DNA of 64,000 bases. Origin: Cavia porcellus. Its lineage: Eukaryota > Chordata > Mammalia > Rodentia > Caviidae. Location of the stretch: contig NW_026947502.1 of NCBI RefSeq assembly GCF_034190915.1, forward strand, positions 6,742,785-6,806,784, given 5' to 3'. The notes beneath the pieces are model-generated. The model was not told the DNA's origin. It saw nothing but the letters and a program-made list of their open reading frames with translations, and ran no database searches. The translations under genes and the position numbers were made by a program. Below are positions 1 to 9,880 of this stretch, one piece after another; the stretch's first letter is position 1; each line of letters begins with the position of its first letter.

Positions 1-257
1 TGCTGGGAAAACTGGCTCTGCATACACCAAAAGGTAAAACTGGACCCACGTCTTTCACTATGCACTAAGATAAATTCAGGATGGACCAAAGATCTTAATA
101 TTAAAACAGAAACATTAAATCTGCTGGAAGACAGAGTAGGTAAAACTCTTGAAGGCACTGGTATAGGCCAAGACTATGAACGATACCCTGATTGCACAGG
201 AACTATCACAAAGAATCAACTACTGGGATCTCAGCCTACTAAAAAGCTTTTGTACAG

Positions 258-349
258 GGGGCTGGGGATTTAGCTCAGAGGCATAAGTGCCTGCCTTGCA
301 AGCAGGCAGTTGTGAGTTCGATCCCCGGTACCGATAAAAAGAAAAAAGA

Positions 350-391
<42 letters not shown>
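258..391 (+). mobile_element. ID-like tRNA-derived SINE, full length, young
   Basis: Body runs from GGGCTGGGGATTTAGCTCAG through a B-box-like GAGTTCGATCCCC to GGTACCGATAAAAAG and a roughly 40-base A tail. Flanked by a perfect 17-bp target-site duplication AAAAAGCTTTTGTACAG at 241-257 and 392-408, which marks a relatively recent L1-mediated insertion into the older L1. Confidence 0.93.
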
Positions 392-399
<8 letters not shown>

Positions 400-840
400 T
401 TTGTACAGCAAGAGAAATCACCAGCAGAATGAAAAGACAATGCTCAACGTGGGAGAAAATGTTTGCCAACTGTTCCTCAGACAAAGGATCACTATTGAGC
501 ACATATAAAGTGCTCAAAACAGTCAGTCCTTCCAGACTCAAAGACCCAAAATGGGCACCCGAGGTGAATACACACTTCTCAGATGATGAAGAAATATGAA
601 CAGCAAACAAATACGTGAGAAAACGTTCAACATCACTGGTCATTTGAGAGATGCATATTAACCAACACCGAGATTCTACCTCAGCCCAGAAAAATGGCTA
701 TCATCAAGAAATCAAGCAATAACAAATGCTGGAGGGGCTGTGGGGAAAAAGGAACCCTTCTCCAACTGTTGGCGGAAGTACAGACTGGTGCTACCACTGT
801 GGAAATCAGTGTGAAGGTTCCTCAAAAAACTAGGACTAGA

Positions 841-925
841 GGGCCTAGGGATTTAGCTTAGCAGGCCCAAGTGCCTGCCTGGTGAGTCTGAAATTGTGAG
901 TTCAATTCCCGGTACCAAAACAAAA
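841..925 (+). mobile_element. ID-like SINE, diverged
   Basis: 'ctagggatttagcttagcag' ... 'gtgagttcaattcccggtacc' followed by an AAAAC-rich tail; inserted in the L1 3-prime region. Confidence 0.85.
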
Positions 926-1483
926 CAAACAGGACCCATTCGATCCAGTTATTCCTCTTCTGAGTATCTTCCAAAACAATTAAAAACATCATACCACAGC
1001 ATTATATGTACTCCCATATTTATAGCTAGACCTTGGAAATGACCTAAATAAAAAAGATGTGATATTATTATACAGTGAAGTACTACTTGGCCATCAAGAA
1101 GGGTAACTGGAGACTTTTATAGGTAAATGGATATAACTTGAGACCATACTTGTAAGTGAAATAAATGAGACACACATGTAAACATTGTATTGTCTCACTA
1201 GTATGAGAAGCTGAAGTATATGCATATGATATGAATATTAAAAATAGTTAAGACAGTTATACTACTGATTTCTCCAAGTTCACTGAAGAGAGATTTGTGC
1301 TGTGTTCAGACAACTGAATGCAGGTGTCATGTGCTCTGGGTGAATGATTTGGGGATGACAATGCCCAATGTATGTACCACTGTTATCCCCACTGATGTTT
1401 TGAAACTTTGTTTTAATTCTTGTTTGTTTTCTCCCCACTCCCTTTGAAATAAAATGGATTTTTAACTAAAAATTTATGCTACT

Positions 1484-1590
1484 TGGCTGGAGATTTAGCT
1501 CAGCAGCATAAGTGCCTGCTTGGCAAGCATGAGGACATGAGCTCGATCCTTGGTACCAAAAAACCCAAACAAAACAAAACAAAAAACCAA
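1484..1590 (+). mobile_element. ID-like SINE
   Basis: 'ggctggagatttagctcagc' ... 'gagctcgatccttggtacc' with an A/C-rich tail, directly after the L1 poly(A) region. Confidence 0.88.
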
Positions 1591-1679
1591 AAACTTTATG
1601 GTGAAATGAGAACATTTCTCTACAAGGACACCTTCGGAGATATATTAATACCTCATCGACACTCCAAAAACTTACTGGA

Positions 1680-1775
1680 GCCAGGGATTTAGCTCAGTGG
1701 CATAAGTGTCTGCTTGGCAAGCCTGAGGTCGTGAGTTCAATCCCCAGTACCAAAAAAAAAAACCAAACACACAAA
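1680..1775 (+). mobile_element. ID-like SINE
   Basis: 'gccagggatttagctcagtg' ... 'gtgagttcaatccccagtacc' plus A-rich tail. Confidence 0.88.
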
Positions 1776-2040
1776 GAAAAAATAGTGAAGACTCTCCTTG
1801 ACAAAGACAACAAAGCCAAAAAGCTAGATAGAATGAATGTCAACCAAGGCGAATTGTTAAACAAAAATGGGGAAATTAAGGCACCAATAACAGAAAAAGT
1901 ATGCAAGGACAGGAGTAATTCAGCGCCTTTCAGTAATAACTATCAACGTAAATGGTCTCATTGCCCCAAATAGAAGACATGGATTGGCAGACTGGATATG
2001 AAAATAAAATCTAATAGTCTGTTGCATTCAAAAAACTCAT
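1776..2040 (+). mobile_element. L1 ORF2 5-prime region fragment
   Basis: 'ctatcaacgtaaatggtctc', 'aaatagaagacatggattgg' and 'cagactggatatgaaaataa' follow the endonuclease-domain start of L1 ORF2. Frame broken. Confidence 0.7.
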
Positions 2041-2665
2041 CGAATCCAAACAGAAATTCAGAGACTCAATGCTGATGCCTGGAACCAAGAGCCCCAAAGC
2101 AAGCAGGGCTTGGGGTGGGGGGTGACCCCAATCCGAGCTGAACAGACAGAGGGCCCTCTGGAGAAGCCAGGACATCTTACAACCCACAAGCCCTAGAGCG
2201 AGGTGGAGAACTGACACCCTGGACTCCAGGTCTGCAGACCCGGGGAGAAACCACTCATTCGAAAATACAGAGGCGGGCATCCCGGTGGCACAGTGGTGAG
2301 CGCAGCAGAATTCAGCCTCGCTGGGATCTGGAATCCAGACACTGCAGACAGACAAACAAACAACATGGGAGGAAATAAAAGAGAAGCAGATCTCCAAGAG
2401 CCGGAAAGGGACTGACAGGAACGTGAGACGTCACAGAGCAGTGTGTGAGGTGGCCCCCTAAACACTCTCTAAAAACTCTCCTGGGCTCTCGGCCTGTGGC
2501 TCACAGGGAGGGCAGCCCAGTTCTGCAGACTCAGGGTGGGTACTGGCGCCTCTAAGGAGAAATGGCAGAGGTAGCGTGGGCTGGCAGCTCCGACTGCAGG
2601 AGGAGTGCATAGAGGTGACCTGCAGGGACAGCGAGGGTTTTACTCTGAGGGGACGCCCCTGTGGA
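2041..2665. other. G+C-rich segment inside the L1, possibly L1 5-prime-UTR-like
   Basis: About 625 bases unlike the surrounding AT-rich ORF2, with 'ggcagctccgactgcagg' and repeated 'ctgcagac' motifs. L1 ORF2 similarity stops before it and resumes after it. It may be an inserted L1 5-prime UTR piece or another element. No clear flanking duplication seen. Confidence 0.4.
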
Positions 2666-3938
2666 TCAGGTAGACAACATCAACACAATCAACAAACAGA
2701 CATCAGAGCTGCACTAAAGCTTCCCACAAATGGACTTGATGAATAGCTGTAAAGTGCTCCCCCAACTGCAGAGTACACATATTCTGACGCAGTCATGGGG
2801 CTCCTCTCCATAGACCCCACACTGGCCCACAAAGCAAGCTTAAGTAAGTGCAAAAGAATCAGCATTATCCCATGCATATTATCAGATCATAGGCAATGAA
2901 ACTGGAAATCAATGGCAGAAGAAATCAGTGGCCATAGAAATGCACGGAAAATAAGCAACACTCCCCTAAATAATCAGTGGATCACAGAAGAAATCTCACA
3001 GTTCGTACAATAAAATGATAATGCCAATAAAACATAACAGAACCCATGGGACACGACGAAAGCAGTCCCAAGAGGAACGTTTATACCTGTGACTGCCACG
3101 GCACAAAATCAGGGCAGGCCCAAATCAATAACCTAATGGTAACCCTCAAAGGTCCTAAAAAACCAAGCATGATCCAAATTCAAACCTAGTACAAGGAAGA
3201 AAATCATACAGAGCAGAGCAGAAATTAATGACATTGAGACCAAAAAAAAAAAAAAAAAAAAAAAAGAAAACAATGAATTGAAGAGCTAGACAAGTGAATA
3301 TTACTCCCCAAAGGAAAGAAAAGGCCAAAATCGATACAATTAGAAATGAAAAAGGTGAAACCACAATGGACACTGCTGAAAGCCAGAAAATCACTGGTCA
3401 TGACCTTGAGAACTGCACTCTAAGAAAATGGAGAATGCAGAAGAAATGGATAGATTCCTGCAGACACCTGAACTGCCAAAGCTAAACCAAGAAGATACAG
3501 AAACCCCAAATACTCCAATATCAAGCAACAAAACTGAAGAATAAGAAACGACAAAGAAAAGCCCAAATCCTGATAGATTTATTGCAAAATTCGATAACCC
3601 CCCTCCAAAAATAAAAAAAAAAAACCTCATCTTTATGGAACATTTAATACCCGTACTCCTCGAGCTCTTTAATGATATCTAAAGGGAAGGACCTTTCCCA
3701 AAGTCATCCCTGGAAGCCAGCATTACCCCGATTCCAATACCAGGCAAAGATCCAAGGAGAAAGAGAATCTTGCTGTTGGTGGGAATGTAAACTAGTACGC
3801 TCACTATGCAATCAGTATGGAGATTCTCAGAAAACCTAAAAACAGAAATTCCATTTGACCCAGCTCTTTCTCTTGCAAGTATCACTTCCCCCAAAAGCTA
3901 AGGACATCATATTACAGGGACACATGTAATGCTCAGTG
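2666..3938 (+). mobile_element. L1 ORF2 fragment with internal deletion
   Basis: Blocks such as 'agcagtcccaagaggaacg', 'gaaatgaaaaaggtgaaacc', 'gaaatggatagattcctgca' and 'ccatttgacccagctc' follow L1 ORF2. Between about 3760 and 3770 the sequence jumps from the early reverse-transcriptase region to the ORF2 C-terminal region, so most of the RT is missing. An A-run at 3241-3264 interrupts the ORF. Confidence 0.75.
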
Positions 3939-4335
3939 TCATGGTTTCTGTCTGGAGGTGCCCCCAAGCTTCATGCATCGGTAGGTGAGGCTTGGAAAGA
4001 TGACCGGATCACGGGGTGTAATACTCATTGGTGGATCCTTCCACTGGTGAATTTATAGCTCAGTGTGATTTGGGAGGTGGAGCCTGGTTGGAGGAGGTGG
4101 GCCCCTGGAGATGTGGCCTGGAAGGGAGATCGCCTTCCTTCTCCTTTGATCCTGCTCTCTGCTGCCCACTGCCATGCATGTCATGAGCTTTTCTCCTCTC
4201 CTCTACTGCCCCGCCTTGGAGCCAGCTGACTGTGGATGAAACATCTACAAACTGTGAGCCAAAACAAAACTTTCCTCTTTAGAACTGTGGGTGTCCAGCA
4301 TTGTGTCTCAGCACTGAGAAAGAACCTATGACACC
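3939..4335 (+). mobile_element. MaLR/ERVL-like LTR remnant
   Basis: 'gtcatggtttctgtctggag' at the left, 'gggaggtggagcctggttgg' inside, and 'caaactgtgagccaaaac' then an 'aacctatgacacc' right end follow the layout of mammalian MaLR LTRs. Its 3-prime half matches the copy at about 33480-33870. It separates two L1 blocks, so it inserted into the L1. Confidence 0.6.
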
Positions 4336-4715
4336 CATGTTCGTAGCAGCCAATTCAGGAAGCTAAATCTTGGACGTGACCTATGTGCCCATCAACAGCT
4401 GAATGAATAAAGAAAATGTGAGATTATAATGTTAAGTGGAATGAATCAGACACACAGCTTTAGTATCAAATGGTCTGTTTTATATGAGAAACACAAAGTA
4501 TAAGTAAATTAAAGAACAAAATAAAAAGATAGATAAAAGCAAACAGGGAGCTAGATCTTTTACAAATGAGAACAAGATCAAGAGATGGAAGGGGGAGGGG
4601 AAGGGGATATTTAAAAAGAATTAAGGTGTGTTGTGTACATGTACCAACTACCCACAGCGAATGTAACCATGTACCACAAACATGAACTAATAAAAGAGAA
4701 TCAAATAAAAAGAGC
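4336..4715 (+). mobile_element. L1 3-prime end, continuation
   Basis: 'cccatgttcgtagcagccaa', 'gtgcccatcaacagctgaat' and 'ggaatgaatcagacacaca' are L1 ORF2-end motifs. These are followed by a 3-prime UTR with a purine tract and 'ctaataaaagagaatc'. Confidence 0.7.
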
Positions 4716-6580
4716 TGGGGAAACTCCAGAAGTCCCCAAATTGAGTGGCATACCCCCTTTTCTGAAGGAGGTTGGGGCAGACAGGGTCACCCAAAATCCG
4801 ACCCAGTGAGGTGCCGGCCTAATTCCTCTCTAGGTCCCGCCACAGCGCTAAGGCTTCAGTTTTCCACAGAGTAAGAAGTGGGGACTGTCTCATGAGTCAG
4901 ACAGAAAAACTGAGGCTTGCCAAGGTGACTGTGTCTGAGGTCACACAGCCAGAAAGTCCCAGAGTCTTGACATCCGGAAAGCCGACCCCAGAGCCTACAT
5001 TCCTACCCGGTGGAACCAGGCCAGTGCTCTGACATGCAGCCTCATGCCTTCTCCACTACAGTAAAAGTTCAGCCCGCTGTGCACCTTCGGGGAGGGTGCC
5101 CCAGGACTGACTTCAGGGCCAAGAACACAAATGGGGGCCTCCGTGCGTGGCTCCAGGCCACCTTGGAATTAGCCCTCTCGTGCCACCAGACCCCATCCAC
5201 ACCCCTCACACCTCCAAGCAAGCAGCCTTGCCCCTCTTCTGGTCCCCTCTGTGGCAGGCAGCCTGCCCGAGGATGAAAGGCTCTTGGCAGAGACTGGGGG
5301 CACTGAACTCTTAGGTTCCCCAAATATAATCCAGAAATGGGGGTCACAGGCTTGGATAAGTCATCCCCTGTTGCCAGAGGCTTCTCACCCCGCAGGGACA
5401 GTACAGGTGGAAGAGGGGCTGGACAGGCCCCAGTAGCTCCAAGCCAGGGGGGGGTCCTCATTGCAGACAGCCCTGGGGTTACCACTGGCCCCCAGAAGCC
5501 TGCTTCCCAGCAGGGTTAACACTGCACGTTCCCTGAGCAGCTGTGCAGATGCGGCCCACACTAAGCCTCTCCCTTGAGCCCTCACCCAACAGTGACTTCC
5601 CCTCCACCACCAAGTCACCCAACCTCCACCTCGGGCTGTGCCCTGACTTGCACAAACCCCAGGCCTCCGCAAGGCGCGAGGCCAGGTGAGTCAGAACTCG
5701 GGGCGCTGGGCCCTGGGAGACTGCCGCGCTGGGTCCGAGGGAGCAAATCAGGCAGGAGGGGCTCAGGTCCTGGGTCCCCCCTCCAGGCAGTGCATTTGAG
5801 TGGTGGCGGAGCATGGGGAGGGGCCCGGACGCCCTTGGTGGGGAGGCATCAGGCAGCAGGAAAGAAACTGGTCTTTTCCAGTATATGTAGACGCCACCCT
5901 GCAGGGACAGATACTGCCCACAGGACAGACAGACGCTCACCACGTATGTGTGGAGTGCATACCTCAGAGACACCCCACACACAAACCAGCTTTCAGGGAT
6001 GGGTTAGAAGCCCCTAAGGGGAGGCCCAGGGTGGGAGCAAGTCCTCTGCCTCTATGGGCCTCAGTTTCCCTACCTGTTAGAAGAGCAGTGTGACTGCCCA
6101 CCTCAGACCCTGTACGACTTCTGCTCCCCGCTCGGGCAGCAGGCAGAGGCCCAGGCAGGGGTCATTCCTGGGGTCTCGTGCTGTCTCCTCTGCCACGAGT
6201 GCTCGTTGGTAACCTCCAGGCATCATAATTAACATCACCTTCGCTAAAGCCAGGCTTGGTGACATTTATAGGCTTGGGAAGAGAACGCCTTAGGAAAAGG
6301 CGATGAAAACCACTGTCTTCTAACACCTTGGCCTTCTGCAAGCTTCTGAGAACTGAGTTTTCCAGGGAGCAGGGCTGGGGAGAGGTCCTTGGAAGGTGTT
6401 GTTGGTGATGGCGCTCAGCTTTTCTCTACCATCTCAGGGTCTCTTCCCTGGCTTTCAAGGATTCTTCCCTGCTGTCCCAAACAAGAGCCAAGCACAAGTT
6501 TGCCTTTCCTTGGTGAGTCCGGGCCATAATAAAAGTGGCAGTGACTGAATCCGATCTTAATACCGTGTTGTTTCTTGGCC
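4716..6580. other. Intergenic, mostly unassigned; MIR traces
   Basis: A MIR-type core in reverse orientation lies at about 4905-4990 ('tgaggtcacacagccag'), and a forward MIR trace at 6050-6095 ('gcctcagtttccctacctg'). Otherwise G+C-rich single-copy-looking sequence with chance ORFs; no gene recognised. Confidence 0.5.
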
Positions 6581-7130
6581 GTGCTATACTTTGAATGTTC
6601 CCCTAAAAGTTCACCTGTTGGAACAAATCGTGCATTTCAAAATAACTAGTAGTGAGGATTCTGAATGATCCCAGCTCAAGGAAATTATATTTGGAGCTGA
6701 TTACCCTGATATGATCCTTCTACATTATATACCTGTATTAAAATATCACATTGTGCCCCATGTATGTGAACAATGATTATGGCTCAATTAAAATTTTAAA
6801 GTCTGTGTGTTGCCAACCTAATACCCAAATCCATGTTAATGGTATTTGGGAGTGGGGCTCCTGGGAGGTAATTAGATTAGGAGAGGTTGTGGGGCAGGGC
6901 GGAGTTCCCATAATGCATCAGCGGCTCTATAGGAGGAGGAGAGCTTGCTCTTTGTTGCCATGTGGTGCCCTCTGCCAAGTTACCACACAGCAAGGAGCTC
7001 CTCCTTAGGTGCTGGCGCCACGCTCTTACACTGCTCAGCCCTGGGACTAAACAAACCTTTCTTCTTTATAAGTGATCTGGTGTCATGTTGTTTGTTATGG
7101 CAACAGAACCTGCACTAAGATAAGCATTGA
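6581..7130 (+). mobile_element. MaLR-like LTR split by an L1 3-prime end
   Basis: Starts 'ctatactttgaatgttcccc' and resumes after 6800 with 'gggagtggggctcctgggag', 'ccatgtggtgcc', and a right end near 'cagaacctgcactaag', a MaLR layout. The piece at about 6625-6800 ('gttcacc' side to 'ggctcaattaaaatt') contains 'attaaaatatcacattgtgc' and 'ccccatgtatgtgaacaatg', typical of the 3-prime end of L1M-type elements. Confidence 0.6.
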
Positions 7131-8040
7131 GGACACATTGAGTTATTCACCCCTCACTGAAAAAACCCAGGCTTTTCTGTGTGTCAGTGTTTTCTCTCTT
7201 CTTTGACAGTGATTTCAGGGGTCCTCGTCACCACTGGACAACAGTGACTGTTGGATATCTTCAGGTCTGCATCTCAGATTGAATGAATTCTTTCTGGGCA
7301 AGGTGCTGTCCAGCAGAGGTCTTGCTGGGACCACAGAAGGCTTCTGGTCTGTAGCACTTGTTGGCTGTGTGACCCTGAGAAAGATCTTTCTGTGACTTAG
7401 TTCTCTGATCCATAAAATGAGACTAATAATAACTGCCTGATAGTTATTACAACTAACCCTAAGGTTATGTGCAATTAAAGCATTTATCATACTGGCTGGC
7501 AGCAGTAGTCAGTCAATAAGTGATATTTGCTTCAGTCCTCAGTGTTAGTCTTGTCTGAATTTTGGATCAGGGGTGTTGTTAGATAGGCACCTGCATTCTT
7601 TATGACTGAAATGACTCATTTCCGGGGAATGCTTTGAACTCCAAATAGCAGAAGGTCTCACTAACAGTGACTTAAATAAGTATTTTAAAAGTATATGGCA
7701 GGAAACACACAGGCAAACCGCTGTTGACATTTTTTCAGTGGCTCAGTGATGTTAGGAAGAGTGTCACTACAATGCCTTTGGCTTCTGCCTCAGGGTCACG
7801 ATATGGCCACTGCAGCTCCAGATATCACATTCACTTCCAAGGCAGGATGAGGGAGATAGGCTGATATTCCCCTGAGGTTTTACAATCTGGAAGTAGGTCA
7901 CACGGCCATCACCAGGCATAAGAGATATTAAAACATAAGAAACAGGGTGTGATGATGGACTTAAACTACCATCGTATCTCTCCTGAGACTTAGCACTGTC
8001 TTTCCCTGCCTTCTTTCCATCTCAGGGTTCTGTTGTTGGT
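7131..8040. other. Intergenic, with one MIR
   Basis: Forward MIR at about 7335-7520: 'ggctgtgtgaccctgagaaa', 'ccataaaatgagactaataa' and 'cactaacagtga' nearby. The rest is unassigned. Confidence 0.5.
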
Positions 8041-8515
8041 GAGAGAAACAAATATTGTTGAACTGCAGTTATATTTGGATCCGGGTGTCCCCCAAAGGCT
8101 CCTTGCTGAAGGCTTGGTCCTCAGCCTGTGGCATTACTGCGAGGTGGTGGACTCCGCAGGAGATTAGGCCAGTGGGAGGAAGCTACATCACACAGGACAG
8201 AGGCAGGGGCGCTCTGGCCCCTCCTTTCTCTTGCTTTGCTCCCCAGCTCCACGAGCTAAGCAGCTTCATTCCCCCAATACACACACCCCCTTTGCTGCAG
8301 GCCCAAAGACAGGGACCCTGGCCGCGGACTGCCCTCTGAATGTGAGACAGAGAAAGCCTTTCTGGCCAGTGCGAGTGTTGTCAGGAGGGTTAAATGCAGA
8401 TGTCTGGTACTCTGAGTAATTGATCTGAAGATAACAATGCACAACATGTATACCACTGTTACCACTTAATTGTGTTTTGAAAAATTTTTTTCTCTTTAAA
8501 ATAAAAATAGAAAAC
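8041..8515 (+). mobile_element. LTR-like fragment followed by L1 3-prime UTR end
   Basis: 8060-8320 has an LTR-like layout ('gtgtcccccaaaggctcctt', 'ctttgctcccc'). From about 8330 the sequence ('gatctgaagataacaatgc', 'ataccactgttaccactta', 'ctttaaaataaaaat') matches the L1 3-prime UTR end also seen at 1335-1465. Confidence 0.55.
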
Positions 8516-9700
8516 TATGCAGATCAGGGCAGATGAAGGTCTCAGGTATATGAGCTCACTGTCAAAAACGATCCTACCCTCCACAAACTGATAAAAAAAG
8601 AGCAACCCTTTCTTCCTCATAAGCCATTTACTTACGGCTTTGTAACTCCGATACATCCAATAACAGTTTTTTGGCCTTAATTTGGAAATTTTGATTACAA
8701 CTGTCAGAAATCCAAATAAGACTGACTTAAGCATAAACACATAAATGGATACATAAGGACAGAGCACGAAGGAAGAAGACAATAACAGAAGTAAAATTGG
8801 CTCATCTCCCTGAAAAGTTCAAGAACGGTTTGGAAATAAATCTGAGGCCAAATGGTCGAAGGACGCTGTCAGGAGACGCCCTCCTGTGGCTTTTGGCTTT
8901 TTCTTTGCATTTGCTGACATTACCAGGAAGGTTTTCCTGATGGTCCCTGGGAGCTCTAAGCTCACGTGCCCCAGGCTCTGGTACAGCTGGAGTGAGCCTT
9001 CTCTTCCTGCCAACATGAGAAAAAATATCCCAGGATGGGCGCTGATTGGCTGTGGTTGGGTCCAAATCCATTCCTGAGCCAATCACCGTAACTACGGGGA
9101 ATTCAGTGCTTGATTGGCAAAGGTTTCATACCCAACTCTGAAGCACAGGCCAGGTCAGCTTCCCCCAAGCCAGTGCTTAAACCTGAAGGCCAGGGTGACA
9201 TGGACCCCTCATGAACATCAGAACAGGACCAGAGGAAAACAGAATATAAGACTTTGCAGCTTTTGAGGTTCTTGATTCCACCCAGACATGAATAAATCAG
9301 GAAACACAGAATCTGGCCTCAGTTTGCAGTGAGAAAAATGGTCACGGAGAGGTAAAATGACAGGGTCAGAGGCACTCAGCCTAAAGCGTTTAGGGTAAAT
9401 CTCCACCTCTGAATTCTTGGCAGCTCTCTGAACTACACCTGACACAGACAACTGCTCAACCTGGGGACTATCCAGGAGTCTTGGGCCCAGTCACACTAGG
9501 CAGAGCTATGATAACCCACTGGTTCCACTCGTGCTGTACAAAGCACCTTCACCTCTGCTGCTTTTTACATTCTCGAGGAGGGCAGCCCAAAAATTGGTCC
9601 TTCTACTGAATGGATAGGAGAAGGCTGAGAAGCCGTGAACCAACCAGCTCAGAAAGCCACAGAAGATAGGTCAGCCCAGAGGAGTGACCACTGGTAAAGG
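8516..9700. other. Intergenic, unassigned; contains triple CCAAT cluster
   Basis: No gene or repeat recognised. Three CCAAT/ATTGG motifs at 9045-9117 are described in the findings. Confidence 0.5.
9045..9117. promoter_or_regulatory. Three CCAAT (NF-Y type) motifs at 34-bp spacing
   Basis: ATTGG at 9045-9049, CCAAT at 9079-9083 and ATTGG at 9113-9117. The first two sit in perfect inverted 9-mers TGATTGGCT and AGCCAATCA. Function not known. Confidence 0.35.
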
Positions 9701-9704
9701 CTGT

Positions 9705-9880
9705 CATTTCTCCAGCACCCACTGTGTACCCTGCCGGGCACGATATCCTTCATCTCCTCACACCACTGTGGGAAAGACACTAGGAACACTACCATGTTAT
9801 ATACACAGAGCTCAGGCTCAGAAAGGTTAAACAACTCTTCCAGGACTCACAGGAAATTGGGGCTTAAGGCCAGGCCTGCT
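9705..9880 (-). mobile_element. MIR SINE remnant
   Basis: Reverse MIR motifs: 'ctcaggctcagaaaggttaa' and 'gactcacaggaaattgggg'. Ancient mammal-wide repeat. Confidence 0.6.

Larger units (their letters stand above)
1..1470 (+). mobile_element. Old L1 (LINE-1) 3-prime fragment, ORF2 end and 3-prime UTR
   Basis: The sequence follows the end of L1 ORF2: 'gggagaaaatgtttgccaac', 'gacaaaggatc', 'cactggtcatttgagagatg', 'gtactacttggccatcaag'. It then runs into a 3-prime UTR ending near 'gaaataaaatgg'. Many stops and indels break the frame. It is interrupted by two ID-like SINEs (258-391, about 841-925). Confidence 0.85.

Noticed and set aside
258..391. tRNA gene
   Set aside because: A- and B-box-like motifs come from a tRNA-derived SINE. 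There is no closed cloverleaf acceptor stem, and the element has a poly(A) tail and target duplication.
1..4715. Functional L1 with intact ORFs
   Set aside because: ORF2 is broken by stops, deletions, SINEs and an LTR-like insertion; ORF1 is not recognisable.
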